From assembly GCA_000431795.1 (NCBI GenBank), contig FR887372.1, forward strand, positions 1 to 64,000: 64,000 bases of DNA, read 5' to 3'. The translations under genes and the position numbers were made by a program. Source of the stretch: Clostridium sp. CAG:302. Lineage in GTDB: Bacteria > Bacillota_I > Bacilli_A > RF39 > UBA660. Within the stretch, counting starts at the first letter, position 1, and every line of letters starts with the position of its first letter. Under the pieces are notes generated by a model. That model worked only from the letters and a program-made list of their open reading frames with translations. It was not told the DNA's origin and made no database searches. Below, piece by piece: positions 43,248-51,927 of the stretch.

Positions 43248-43299
43248 AATTTCCTCCTTTATCATCACAAACAACTTTTTAATATTTTTATAGTACTAA

Positions 43300-44070
43300 C
43301 TATTCAGTAGTTTCTTGTGATTCTTCTATGTTAGCTTCTTCAGCAGCTAATTCTTCGTTAATAGTTTCCATAGTTTCTTCAACTACTTCTTCAGAAGTCT
43401 TACCTTCTTCATAAACGATTAATTCTACTGGTTCATTTACTTTATCACCAGTCTTAACTGAAGTTCTAACAAGTACTAAAGAGTTTTTAGGTCCAGGAAC
43501 GCTTCCCTTAATTAAGATAACATTATTTTCTAGGTCAACACTAATAACTTCAAGATTTTGAATAGTTACTTGTTCATGACCCATATGTCCAGGTAATTTC
43601 TTTCCTGGTAAAACTCTCATAGGTAATAGTGTACCCATTGATCCTACTCCTCTATGGTATTGAGATCCATGAGTCATAGGTCCTCTACTTTGATTGTGTC
43701 TTTTAATAACACCTTGAAAACCTTTACCTTTAGAAGTGCCGGTAACATCTACCATTTCTCCTGCAGCAAAAGTATCAGCCTTAAGAACATCTCCTAAAGC
43801 ATACTCACTAACACTTGCACCTCTAATTTCCTTCAAGAAGCGCTTAGGGGTAGTATTAGCTTTTTTTAGATGACCTGTTTCTGGTTTATTGCTTCTAGAA
43901 GCTTTCTTCTCTACTGTAGCAAGTTGTATAGCATCATATCCATCAGATTCTTTAGTCTTAATCTGAGATACAACATTGTCTTCAACTTCAATAACAGTTA
44001 CAGGAATAAGTTTTCCATCAGCAGTAAATACTTCAGTCATCCCTTTTTTTCTTCCTAAGATTCCTTTCAT
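43300..44070 (-). CDS. rplC: Ribosomal protein L3, with acidic C-terminal tail
   Basis: 256 residues against about 209 normally. The core is complete: MKGILGRKKGMTEVFTADGK, DVTGTSKGKGFQGVIKRHNQ, SRGPMTHGSQYHRGVGSMGT, PGKKLPGHMGHEQVTIQNL. After VNEPVELIVYEEGKTSEE a tail of about 35 residues follows, almost all Glu, Thr, Ala and Asn (EETMETINEELAAEEANIEE), which would project from the ribosome surface. Second gene of the S10 operon. Confidence 0.96.
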   Translation of the reverse strand: MKGILGRKKGMTEVFTADGKLIPVTVIEVEDNVVSQIKTKESDGYDAIQLATVEKKASRSNKPETGHLKKANTTPKRFLKEIRGASVSEYALGDVLKADTFAAGEMVDVTGTSKGKGFQGVIKRHNQSRGPMTHGSQYHRGVGSMGTLLPMRVLPGKKLPGHMGHEQVTIQNLEVISVDLENNVILIKGSVPGPKNSLVLVRTSVKTGDKVNEPVELIVYEEGKTSEEVVEETMETINEELAAEEANIEESQETTE

Positions 44071-44084
44071 TTTTTCCTCCTATA

Positions 44085-44393
44085 TTATTTTTTAATTTGT
44101 ATATCAACACCACTAGGTAAATCTAAATGAGCAAGTGCTTCAATAGTTTCTTTACTTGGGTTATTGATGTCGATTAGTCTCTTGTGAGTTCTCTTTTCAA
44201 ATTGCTCTCTTGAATCCTTGTACTTATGTACCGCTCTTAAAATTGTTATTTTTTCAATTTCAGTTGGTAATGGTACAGGACCAGATACCTCACCACCAGT
44301 TCTCTTAACTGTAGCTACTATTTTAGCAGCTGCATTATCAAGAACTCTATGGTCGTAAGATTTTAATTTGATTCTCACTACTTCTTTTGCCAT
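44085..44393 (-). CDS. rpsJ: Ribosomal protein S10
   Basis: 102 residues from MAKEVVRIKLKSYDHRVLDN (44393, after GGGAGG); the upstream in-frame ATG lies in the leader. SGPVPLPTEIEKITILRAVH, KDSREQFEKRTHKRLIDINN follow. First gene of the S10-spc-alpha superoperon; also NusE in antitermination. Confidence 0.97.
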   Translation of the reverse strand: MAKEVVRIKLKSYDHRVLDNAAAKIVATVKRTGGEVSGPVPLPTEIEKITILRAVHKYKDSREQFEKRTHKRLIDINNPSKETIEALAHLDLPSGVDIQIKK

Positions 44394-44526
44394 AGTTGTC
44401 CTCCCTTCGTCTATATCTTGTATAGGCATAGCTCCGAACGAATTACCTGATATACCTTTATTTTATTTGACAACTTAACCTGGTGTATCAGCAACTTCGC
44501 ACATCTAAGCCAGTCACACTTCTACA
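44394..44526 (-). promoter_or_regulatory. Leader of the S10 operon
   Basis: About 130 bases between the promoter and rpsJ, richer in G and C than its surroundings (GTGTGACTGGCTTAGATGTG, CTGATACACCAGGTT). TGGTGTATCAG/CTGATACACCA can form inverted-repeat structure. No ribosomal-protein autoregulatory motif could be matched by eye. Confidence 0.4.
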
Positions 44527-44555
44527 ATTATACCCTATTATTTTATTAAAATCAA
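44527..44555 (-). promoter_or_regulatory. Promoter of the ribosomal superoperon
   Basis: On minus TTGATT (44555-44550), 17 bases, TATAAT (44532-44527) followed by TGTAG. Confidence 0.7.
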
Positions 44556-44681
44556 GTAAAAAAAGAACATTTTTTTAACTTTTTTGACATTTCACTTTAC
44601 ATTTTAACTAAATAAACATTTTTTAACCATAAAATAGACAAAATATTCCTATTTTATAAGGACTAAATATATACTTCTCTC

Positions 44682-44771
44682 TTATATATAATAGATACAA
44701 AGTATTTACTTTTAGACTACTCTAGGCTAAAAGTAACACTAATAAAACTTGCGTAGTAAGGCTTATTAGTG
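44682..44771 (+). repeat. Tandem-hairpin element B4 with -10 motif (plus-strand copy)
   Basis: TTATATATAATAGATAC (TATAAT at 44687-44692), then TTACTTTTAG, core GAC-TACTCTA-GGC, CTAAAAGTAA (44706-44736), then CACTAATAA (44737-44745), 17-base loop with ACTTGCGTAGTAAGG, TTATTAGTG (44763-44771). Same order as B1-B3 but on the plus strand. No plus-strand gene follows; it points into the vanY end. Confidence 0.7.
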
Positions 44772-44782
44772 CATAGAAAAAA

Positions 44783-44810
44783 AGATAAGCAATATCATTA
44801 TCACTTATCT
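44783..44810 (-). terminator. Terminator after vanY
   Basis: Seven-base stem AGATAAG/CTTATCT overlapping the vanY stop, followed on minus by TTTTTTT. Confidence 0.7.
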
Positions 44811-45978
44811 AATCACTATATTTACTATCAATACCAAAGTATTCCTCAAGAGATAACCAGTTACCATTATTATATAAGGTTTTAGCTAGTTCTTTACCAA
44901 CATATCTAATATGCCATGGTTCATAAGTATATCCTGTAATACTATCTTTACCTTCAGGATATCTAATAATAAAACCATACTTCCAGCAGTTATCCTTAAG
45001 CCAGTTACTCTCATTAGTACCCGCAAAAGATATATTCACCGTATTCAAATCAATAGTAAGACCAGTCTGATGATCTGAGTAACCTGCTCTTGAAGAATAA
45101 GTATCTGCTTTCTCCTTACCATCCATTCTAACATAATTATCATATATATATTTTTGATCACTATAAGATCTATATCCAGAAGAAGCATATATATTAAGAC
45201 CAAGTACTGAACTATCACTCTTAAGTTCATTAAAAGCATCTCTTACATAATCTACTACTCTAATATAACCATTTATCGTAACTAAATTATTAGGAACAAA
45301 GTTACTAGGTAAAGAATAAGACTTATTAGCAATAATAACATCATCTATATAAGTAATACCATAATAATTCTTTATCGTATTACCATTCTTAGTCTTGCTA
45401 ATCTTAACATTACTATTTTCCTTTACAACAAGTTTAAACTCCTTACTTGAAGTATTCCCACTAGAATCAGAGGCTGTACATTTAAGATTATAAGTACCAG
45501 TCTTCTCACTATCATACTCTCCCTCTATTTTAGGAGTAATCTCTTCCATACTATTATCGCTTACTGTAACATTCTCTAGAAAGTTAGGTACCTTCTCATA
45601 AGCTAGCATTTCATAATCTTTTACCCCTTCAATAACTGGAGCCTTAGTATCCTCTACTACCAAAGTAATATTCTTCTTCTCATTATCATACATAAAACTA
45701 CCGTAATAAATACCTGGTTTATATATCTTATTATCATCACTTTCAATACCAGTCCATTCTATTTCTATATCAGAATCAGTGTTCTTATATAAATAATCAT
45801 TAACTACTGGTAATGTACTACCAACTTCAATAGTTATCTTATCTTTATATTTAAATATATCTTTAACATTCTTCTTACTTGTAAATAAGAAAATACTAAC
45901 TCCTATTACAATAAGTAATAATATACTACCAATTATAATAAATAATTTCTTTTTATTTATTTTCTTCCTCTTTGACAT
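44809..45978 (-). CDS. VanY-type D-Ala-D-Ala carboxypeptidase
   Basis: 389 residues, membrane-anchored. Lys-rich start, TM helix near 12-31 (LFIIIGSILLLIVIGVSIFL), an Ig-like domain near 105-190 (APVIEGVKDYEMLAYEKVPN, KTGTYNLKCTASDSSGNTSS), then the M15B peptidase 250-389: SGYRSYSDQKYIYDNYVRMD, SRAGYSDHQTGLTIDLN (His and Asp zinc ligands), YPEGKDSITGYTYEPWHIRY (ExWH). Trims the terminal D-Ala of peptidoglycan stems. Last of xerC-tdk-vanY; its start overlaps tdk by 26 bases. Confidence 0.92.
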   Translation of the reverse strand: MSKRKKINKKKLFIIIGSILLLIVIGVSIFLFTSKKNVKDIFKYKDKITIEVGSTLPVVNDYLYKNTDSDIEIEWTGIESDDNKIYKPGIYYGSFMYDNEKKNITLVVEDTKAPVIEGVKDYEMLAYEKVPNFLENVTVSDNSMEEITPKIEGEYDSEKTGTYNLKCTASDSSGNTSSKEFKLVVKENSNVKISKTKNGNTIKNYYGITYIDDVIIANKSYSLPSNFVPNNLVTINGYIRVVDYVRDAFNELKSDSSVLGLNIYASSGYRSYSDQKYIYDNYVRMDGKEKADTYSSRAGYSDHQTGLTIDLNTVNISFAGTNESNWLKDNCWKYGFIIRYPEGKDSITGYTYEPWHIRYVGKELAKTLYNNGNWLSLEEYFGIDSKYSD

Positions 45979-46567
45979 ATTTTCTCCTTAGTTTCTTATA
46001 ACAGGGCCTACATACTGAATCATATTCAGCATCAATACCATCTATAGATACTTGTTCTCCAGTAAATACTGGTACTAATTCATTATTAATTCTATTCATT
46101 CTCAAATTATATGTAGCTTTACTACCACACTTACATACTGCTTTTAATTCTTCAAAAACATCTGCGACTTCAAATAATCTCTTACTACCAGGAAACATAT
46201 AGGAAAAAGCATCCGCTCTTAGTCCATAACATAATACTGGTATATCATAATTATCTACAACATCAGTAAGTTCATCAACTTGTTTAGGTGTTAAAAACTG
46301 AGCTTCATCAACAATTATACAGTCTAAATTATGATTAATTATATGATAACCTATTAAATTATATACATTAACATCAGCCCCTACTACATAGTCAGTATCA
46401 AGTTCAGCTCCTGATCTACTTTGAATCTTACTGCCAGCCTTTGTATCATCTCCTGGTTTCATAATAAGTACGTTTAAATCTTTCTCTTTATAATTATAAT
46501 AAGTTTTAATAATATCCGTTGTCTTACCACACTTCATTGCTCCAAATTTAAAATATAACTTTGCCAT
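45953..46567 (-). CDS. tdk: Thymidine kinase, type II
   Basis: 204 residues: P-loop FGAMKCGKTTDIIKTYYNYK, KPGDDTKAGSKIQSRSGAEL, Walker B CIIVDEAQFLTPKQVDELTD with the catalytic Glu, and a zinc finger of CKCGSK plus CRPCYKK. Salvage of thymidine to dTMP, complementing the thyA-tmk block. Between xerC and vanY, 13 bases behind xerC. Confidence 0.95.
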   Translation of the reverse strand: MAKLYFKFGAMKCGKTTDIIKTYYNYKEKDLNVLIMKPGDDTKAGSKIQSRSGAELDTDYVVGADVNVYNLIGYHIINHNLDCIIVDEAQFLTPKQVDELTDVVDNYDIPVLCYGLRADAFSYMFPGSKRLFEVADVFEELKAVCKCGSKATYNLRMNRINNELVPVFTGEQVSIDGIDAEYDSVCRPCYKKLRRKYVKEEENK

Positions 46568-46579
46568 AATAATTACTCC

Positions 46580-47464
46580 TTATCTTTTAGCTCTTGGATG
46601 AGCCATTTCATATACTTTTCTTATTTGTTCATTAGTAACATGAGTATATATACTCGTCGTATTAAGTGATTCATGTCCTAATAATTCTTTAACAGTCATT
46701 AAGTCAGATCCATCCTCTAACATATCAGTAGCAAAAGTATGTCTAAAAGTATGTGGACTTATCTTAATATCTAGTCCAGCCTTAGTAACTAACTTATTAA
46801 TAATATTTCTAATATATCGTTCAGATAATTTATTACCATCTTTATTAAGAATTAAATAGCCACTACTAAGTTTATTAAATTCATGATAACCATCATTTAA
46901 ATATATCTCTATAGCTTTCTTAGTATGATTATTAAATATAACCATTCTCTCTTTACTACCTTTACCAAGTACTTTAATAGTTCTCTCATTAATATCAATA
47001 TCAGATATTTTAATATTAACTAGTTCACTAACTCTAATACCAGTAGCATATAATAGTTCTATAATAACACTATTTCTCTGATTAATTGGAGTATCATACT
47101 TACATACTTCAAATATTTTATTAGCTTCTTCATCCTTTAAAAACTTAGGTAAATACTCATCTTTCTTAGGATTATTAATTCTATTAAAATAATTATCTTT
47201 AACCATATCTTCTCTTACTAAGTAATTATATAACCCTCTTATACTACTTAACTTTCTAGATATAGAGTTTTTACTAATATTAAGTGAATATAAGTATTTC
47301 ATATATTCTTTAACAGTATCATAATCTATATCTAAAATATTAATAAAACTATTACCTAAAAATTCATTATATAAAGTTAAATCATCATAATAAGATTCTA
47401 TTGTCTTATCACTATATTTCTTTACTACTTTTAAATATTCTAAGTATTTATTAATATACTTCAT
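46580..47464 (-). CDS. xerC: Tyrosine recombinase XerC/XerD
   Basis: 294 residues. N-terminal SAM-like domain (YLEYLKVVKKYSDKTIESYY, SLNISKNSISRKLSSIRGLY) and catalytic domain with Arg in LLYATGIRVSELVNIK, Lys in VLGKGSKERMV, HxxR in SPHTFRHTFATDML, and HESLNTTSIYTHV with the nucleophile Tyr. Resolves chromosome dimers at dif; the size and solitary place favour a housekeeping Xer over a phage integrase. No dif-like site was recognised here. C/D cannot be decided by eye. Confidence 0.9.
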   Translation of the reverse strand: MKYINKYLEYLKVVKKYSDKTIESYYDDLTLYNEFLGNSFINILDIDYDTVKEYMKYLYSLNISKNSISRKLSSIRGLYNYLVREDMVKDNYFNRINNPKKDEYLPKFLKDEEANKIFEVCKYDTPINQRNSVIIELLYATGIRVSELVNIKISDIDINERTIKVLGKGSKERMVIFNNHTKKAIEIYLNDGYHEFNKLSSGYLILNKDGNKLSERYIRNIINKLVTKAGLDIKISPHTFRHTFATDMLEDGSDLMTVKELLGHESLNTTSIYTHVTNEQIRKVYEMAHPRAKR

Positions 47465-47575
47465 ATATACTTTCTACCTCTTAATAATTATAGCATTTTC
47501 TTTATATATAAGTAAACTACTTTTACATAAAATTGACATATTTATTGTTACAGTTCGTACTAACGTTACTCACTG

Positions 47576-47639
47576 CTATAGAAAGCCTTATAGTCTTTCT
47601 ATAGAAAATTAGAGCCTTCTTAAAGAAGTCTCTAATTTT
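47576..47639 (-). repeat. Tandem-hairpin element B5 (xerC leader)
   Basis: Plus view: CTATAGAAAG (47576-47585), core GCC-TTATA-GTC, CTTTCTATAG; then AAAATTAGAG (47605-47614), core GCC-TTCTTAAAGAA-GTC, CTCTAATTTT (47630-47639). Ten perfect pairs in each stem. Unlike B1-B4 it lacks the TATATAATAG motif. Confidence 0.7.
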
Positions 47640-47659
47640 AGTATATTTTTTTAGTTTTA

Positions 47660-47810
47660 ATATAAAGAAAATCACCTAACTTAAAGCATTAAGTTTAGGT
47701 GACACCAAATTAATATGGCAACACCCAACAGACGATTATTGAATGTTTCCTTTTTTATTTTATGCAAGTTTCCTTGCTTACATACTAATATTTATACCTT
47801 TTGTCAAACT
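47660..47810 (-). ncRNA. Candidate structured RNA or attenuator between efp and xerC
   Basis: On minus: TTGACA (47807-47802), 17 bases, TATGTA; hairpin GCAAG-GAAA-CTTGC (GNRA-type loop, 47777-47764); a ten-pair hairpin GGTGTTGCCA/TGGTGTCACC with one mismatch (47725-47698); and an intrinsic terminator, TCACCTAA...TTAGGTGA (47702-47672) with TTTTCTTT. The last two share CACC and exclude one another, as in a riboswitch or attenuator. The predicted start would cut into the first hairpin, so promoter and RNA may not belong together. No known family recognised. Confidence 0.45.
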
Positions 47811-47813
47811 ATT

Positions 47814-47843
47814 AAAATAGATAAAAAGAAAAGTATCTATTTT
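47814..47843 (-). terminator. Terminator after efp
   Basis: Ten-base stem AAAATAGATA/TATCTATTTT overlapping the efp stop region; T-rich loop and tail. Confidence 0.6.
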
Positions 47844-48394
47844 CTAGATACATATTTGCCATCTTTAGTAGATACAATTATTTCTTCTCCCTCTTCAATA
47901 AATAGAGGTACTTTAACAAGCATACCAGTTTCTACTATTGCATCTTTAGTAGCATTAGTAGCAGTATTACCTTTAATTGCAGGTTCAGTCTTAGTAATCT
48001 TATAATCTATCTTTTCAGGTAAATCTATTCCAAGCATTTCTCCTTCAAAAAAGATAATAATAACTTCTAAACCTTCTTTTAAATACTTAACTTCATTTTC
48101 AATTTGCTTTTTATTTAATTCCACTTGCTCATAAGTTTCCATATTCATAAATGAATAAGTATCCCCATCAGAGTATAAAAATTGCATTTTTTGTTTTTCA
48201 ACATGAGCAGTAGGTACTTTAATACCAGCATTAAATGTATATTCAGCAATCGATCCAGTTCTTAAATTTTTAAGCTTAGCCTTTACAATAGCAGCTCCTT
48301 TACCAGGTTTAACATGATTAAACTCAAGTACCATATATAAATTACCATCATAGTTTATTGTTTGGCCTGACTTAAAATCATTAACATTTATCAT
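47837..48394 (-). CDS. efp: Elongation factor P
   Basis: 185 residues in three beta domains: MINVNDFKSGQTINYDGNLY, EFNHVKPGKGAAIVKAKLKN with the loop Lys that may be modified, then YEQVELNKKQIENEVKYLKE, GIDLPEKIDYKITKTEPAIK, and the C-terminal NATKDAIVETGMLVKVPLFI. Rescues ribosomes stalled at proline runs. Second gene after rpmG. The Bacillota-type 5-aminopentanol route cannot be judged from here. Confidence 0.97.
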   Translation of the reverse strand: MINVNDFKSGQTINYDGNLYMVLEFNHVKPGKGAAIVKAKLKNLRTGSIAEYTFNAGIKVPTAHVEKQKMQFLYSDGDTYSFMNMETYEQVELNKKQIENEVKYLKEGLEVIIIFFEGEMLGIDLPEKIDYKITKTEPAIKGNTATNATKDAIVETGMLVKVPLFIEEGEEIIVSTKDGKYVSRK

Positions 48395-48405
48395 TTACAA
48401 TCCTC

Positions 48406-48576
48406 CTACTTCTTAGTTTCTTTGTGCTTAGTTGTCTTACGACAGAACTTACAATATTTATTTAATTCTAATTTCTCTGGAGTGTTTTTTTTATTTTTTT
48501 CTTCAGTATAATTAATATTTTTACATTCTTCACACATTAAAGAAACTAGTACTCTATTTTCGTTTTTCTTAGCCAT
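48406..48576 (-). CDS. rpmG: Ribosomal protein L33
   Basis: 56 residues from MAKKNENRVLVSLMCEECKN (48576, after AGGAGGAGG). CEEC and CKFC make the zinc ribbon, the zinc-binding form; the middle KNKKNTPEKLELNKYC and the end TTKHKETKK are typical. Upstream of efp with 11 bases between. Confidence 0.93.
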   Translation of the reverse strand: MAKKNENRVLVSLMCEECKNINYTEEKNKKNTPEKLELNKYCKFCRKTTKHKETKK

Positions 48577-48623
48577 AATAACTCCTCCTCCTAAAACATC
48601 CACTTAATTATATCATACTTTTA

Positions 48624-49364
48624 TTAATTTATACAACTATTTTTTATTTTTTCTTTCTTTTTTATGTCTTTTTCTAATTCACCATTTAAATAATTAATAG
48701 CCATAATTTCTTCAATTCTATCTAATATATCATAGGATGTAGTCTTATATTTTACTGCTAATGCATTAACAAACTTCATATATTCTATATATTCATCGTT
48801 TTCATGTTTTAATGCTTCTCTTAATATTTCATTTCTAGGTAATAATATTGCTCTATTTAAATAATCCATTTCTGTTTTACCAAAATTATATTTTTTAACT
48901 TCTTTTAATATTTCATTTTTTGATAAACCACTAATACTTAACTTTTCTACTAATAGTTCAATTTCAATATATTTAAATATATTATTTCCATCAAAGCAAT
49001 CAAATTCTTCATCTAATTTCTTAATATTGTATATTTCAGTACTATATATCCCAATAGATTCAGCATTCATAAGTTTAATATCATTCATTCTTTTAATAAT
49101 ACAATCTACTGGAACACTATATTTAATACTTAAGTCTCTATAAACATCAATATCCCCAATAAACTTATTTTCTTTATATTCTTCTATATCTTCTTTAGGT
49201 AAGAAATAAGCTTCAATTAAATATAATATATCGTGTTTATTAGTAAAATTATTCATAAAATAAGAAAGTATTTCATTATCAGTTATATTATCTGGATAAT
49301 TATCCTTAAGCCAGTCTTCTAAATATATATGTCTTTCTACTAAATCTTGTTTATTTTTCTTCAT
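48624..49364 (-). CDS. Unknown alpha-helical protein
   Basis: 246 residues, no signal peptide or membrane helix. Two segments resemble each other and the C-terminal helices of ImmA/IrrE-type proteins: DVYRDLSIKYSVPVDCIIKR (near 76-95) and NALAVKYKTTSYDILDRIEE (near 208-227). No HExxH is present. Could be a regulator or scaffold. Monocistronic with GAGGTC-type site. Confidence 0.5.
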   Translation of the reverse strand: MKKNKQDLVERHIYLEDWLKDNYPDNITDNEILSYFMNNFTNKHDILYLIEAYFLPKEDIEEYKENKFIGDIDVYRDLSIKYSVPVDCIIKRMNDIKLMNAESIGIYSTEIYNIKKLDEEFDCFDGNNIFKYIEIELLVEKLSISGLSKNEILKEVKKYNFGKTEMDYLNRAILLPRNEILREALKHENDEYIEYMKFVNALAVKYKTTSYDILDRIEEIMAINYLNGELEKDIKKKEKIKNSCIN

Positions 49365-49426
49365 AATGACCTCCCTAATAAATGTATTTATATTATAAGT
49401 ATAATATCCATATTTGTAAATACCTG

Positions 49427-51562
49427 CTAACTATTTAATTCAAAATATTTATTTACTATATTTGCGGATATTCTCTTAGTAACTAGTGACTGAGGATTAT
49501 CAGGTAAACTAATATCTGGAGATACCACTACTACACTCATTTTCGGATTATCGCTTGGAGAATATCCCACAAAAGAAGTAGTAATAGTCTCAGTATCCAC
49601 TTTACCATCATTATCGGTATCAATAAAACTCTCACTAGTACCAGTCTTACCAGAAGAATTAGTATAATATCCCATATAACCATAACCAAGTCCACTAGTA
49701 ACAACAGCATTAAATCCTTCTCTTACTCTATCAATATATTTCTTATCTACTGATAAAGTCCCTTGAATAGTAGTATTACCCTTATAGACAAGAGAACCAA
49801 ACTTATCACCATTATCACTTGGAGTATATACTTCTTTTAATAAATAAGGTTTTAATCTATTACCACCATTAGCTATTGTATTAATATATTGTGATAACTG
49901 AATAGGTGTATAAGTATCATATTGTCCTATAGCAAAGTCAAGTAAATGTCCAGGTAATTTACTAGTACCCATATATCCAAGACTTTCTACTGGAAGATCA
50001 ATACCCGTTTTACGTCCAAGTCCAAACTCCGCATACATATTACGGTACTTCTTAAAAGCATCAGGATTTAAAGAAAGTCCCTTATTATATTCATAAGTAC
50101 CTCCTCCAACATTAATAGCAATCTTATACTGATAAACATTCGAAGAATATTGAAGAGCATAAATATCATTAATATTACCCATTGTTCTCCATGAACACTT
50201 TTCAGGAGTATCTTTAATCTTAATACATTCATCATTAATAACAGTACCAATATCAATAGCTCCATATTTATAACCTACCATCATTGAAGCTCCTTTTACT
50301 ACTGATCCCGGAGTAACAGGAAGAGTCACAATACCAGGAGTATAATCAACAACATACTTCTCGCCATTATCATTAGTAAGTACTTGTTTACCACTCATAG
50401 CTAGTATCTCTCCAGTATTAGGATCTGATATCACTACAAAAGATCTATTATAATAGTTAGTACCAGTTTCACCTTTAGCATTATATACCTCATTAGCTAG
50501 CATCTCTTCTAAATACTTCTGAAGATTAATATCAATAGTAAGTACAATATCATTACCTCTCTTACCCTCACTAACAAGTTCATAACTATTATCAGATAAA
50601 AGTCTATAAGTAGCTTTAGTTCCCTTTAAATAATCTTCATACTGATATTCCAAGTAAGAAATACCAACTCTATCATCTAAAGAATAGCCTTTCTTTAAAT
50701 AAGTTTTAGCAAGTTCTTCAGGAATACCCTGACTATTCGAAGATACACTACCTAAAATAGTCTTAAAAGTATTATCATACAAATACACTCTTTCCCAATC
50801 TAACTTAGTATTAAAACCATTTAAATTGTCAATATTCTCACTAATATAAGCATATTCTTCTTCAGTAACATCTTTATTCTTAATTACCTTCTCAGCATAA
50901 GAATATCCCTTATTCATAAGATAATAAATATAAGCTGCTTTCTTATCCCTTTCGTCATATTCACTTATCTCATCATCAATTCTCTCATATATTAACTTAA
51001 GAATATCCTTATCAGTAAGTTTTCTCTTACTATATAAATCCCATTCCTTATCAGTAATTTTCTTTCTACATTCTTCATAATGTCCTTTATAATAAAAATC
51101 TTTTAATTTAGTATCATTAATGCCACTATAATCAATAGAAATATTATCTCCTATAGTATAAGCAAGTTCTATCTCTTCTTTAGCCTTAACCCCACTCTTC
51201 TTCTTATAATATATCGTTTTAACAGCTTCATTATCTACAAGTAGATTATAATTTCTATCATATATTCTACCCCTAGGACTACTAGTACTTTCTATTTTCT
51301 TTTCCGTAGAATAAGAAAGTTTCTCCGTATATTCATCGTTTTTAAGTATCTGAAGATAAAATACTCTACTAATTATTATTAGAAATAATACACATATAAC
51401 ACCAATAATAATATTAAATCTCTTTTCCATTATCTCAAATAACTTTTTATCATTAGTTTTCTTCTTCTTATTAATAGGTCTACTACTTTTTTTAACTTCA
51501 AACATATTCTTTTTCTTTTTATTATTAATTTTTCTCTTAATATCAAAGTTAATCTTTCTCAT
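49427..51562 (-). CDS. Class B penicillin-binding protein (PBP2-like)
   Basis: 711 residues from MRKINFDIKRKINNKKKKNM (51562, after GGAAGGTG). Basic cytoplasmic head, TM near 55-75 (FNIIIGVICVLFLIIISRVF), dimerization domain (STSSPRGRIYDRNYNLLVDN), and the transpeptidase with TPGSVVKGASMM (SxxK), QYSSNVYQYKIA (SxN) and SSGKTGTSESFID (KTG). Cross-links peptidoglycan. Elongation (PBP2) or division (FtsI) role cannot be settled; no mre or fts genes are near. No PASTA domain. Confidence 0.9.
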   Translation of the reverse strand: MRKINFDIKRKINNKKKKNMFEVKKSSRPINKKKKTNDKKLFEIMEKRFNIIIGVICVLFLIIISRVFYLQILKNDEYTEKLSYSTEKKIESTSSPRGRIYDRNYNLLVDNEAVKTIYYKKKSGVKAKEEIELAYTIGDNISIDYSGINDTKLKDFYYKGHYEECRKKITDKEWDLYSKRKLTDKDILKLIYERIDDEISEYDERDKKAAYIYYLMNKGYSYAEKVIKNKDVTEEEYAYISENIDNLNGFNTKLDWERVYLYDNTFKTILGSVSSNSQGIPEELAKTYLKKGYSLDDRVGISYLEYQYEDYLKGTKATYRLLSDNSYELVSEGKRGNDIVLTIDINLQKYLEEMLANEVYNAKGETGTNYYNRSFVVISDPNTGEILAMSGKQVLTNDNGEKYVVDYTPGIVTLPVTPGSVVKGASMMVGYKYGAIDIGTVINDECIKIKDTPEKCSWRTMGNINDIYALQYSSNVYQYKIAINVGGGTYEYNKGLSLNPDAFKKYRNMYAEFGLGRKTGIDLPVESLGYMGTSKLPGHLLDFAIGQYDTYTPIQLSQYINTIANGGNRLKPYLLKEVYTPSDNGDKFGSLVYKGNTTIQGTLSVDKKYIDRVREGFNAVVTSGLGYGYMGYYTNSSGKTGTSESFIDTDNDGKVDTETITTSFVGYSPSDNPKMSVVVVSPDISLPDNPQSLVTKRISANIVNKYFELNS

Positions 51563-51632
51563 ATAGCACCTTCCAGTATTTATTATATCATAAAAATTAT
51601 AATTATACATATAGTTAATTAGGTGAAAAGCA

Positions 51633-51914
51633 ATGAATATTTATTTAATCAGTGAATATGTAAACAGAATGCAAAAACAAGATGTAAATAACTTTGCCCT
51701 AAAGCAAGGTATAACACTAGATAATGAAGAACTAGATATTATCTATAATTATATTAAAAATAATTATAAAACCCTTATTTATGGTAATCCCAAAGTAATA
51801 CTCGAAGAAATAAAGTACCAAGTAAAACCCCTTACTTATAACAAAATAGAAAATCTATATATGCAGTTCAAAGACAAAATAGATAACTTTACTAAAAATA
51901 TAAAAGGCTATTAA
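51633..51914 (+). CDS. YqfT-like protein (DUF2624-type)
   Basis: 93 residues: MNIYLISEYVNRMQKQDVNN, FALKQGITLDNEELDIIYNY, TLIYGNPKVILEEIKYQVKP. Helical and soluble, resembling DUF2624. In B. subtilis the related yqfT lies next to nfo (yqfS), as here, though on opposite strands. RBS AGGTGA. Divergent from the PBP gene and convergent with nfo, sharing a terminator. Function unknown. Confidence 0.65.
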   Translation: MNIYLISEYVNRMQKQDVNNFALKQGITLDNEELDIIYNYIKNNYKTLIYGNPKVILEEIKYQVKPLTYNKIENLYMQFKDKIDNFTKNIKGY

Positions 51915-51922
51915 AGCCTTTT
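51902..51922. terminator. Bidirectional terminator
   Basis: Perfect eight-base stem AAAAGGCT/AGCCTTTT between the convergent yqfT-like gene and nfo. Confidence 0.8.
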
Positions 51923-51927
51923 ATATT

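Noticed and set aside
46580..47464. The Xer-type recombinase as a phage or island integrase
   Set aside because: Size, motifs and neighbours (tdk, vanY) fit housekeeping XerC/D; no attachment sites or phage genes nearby.
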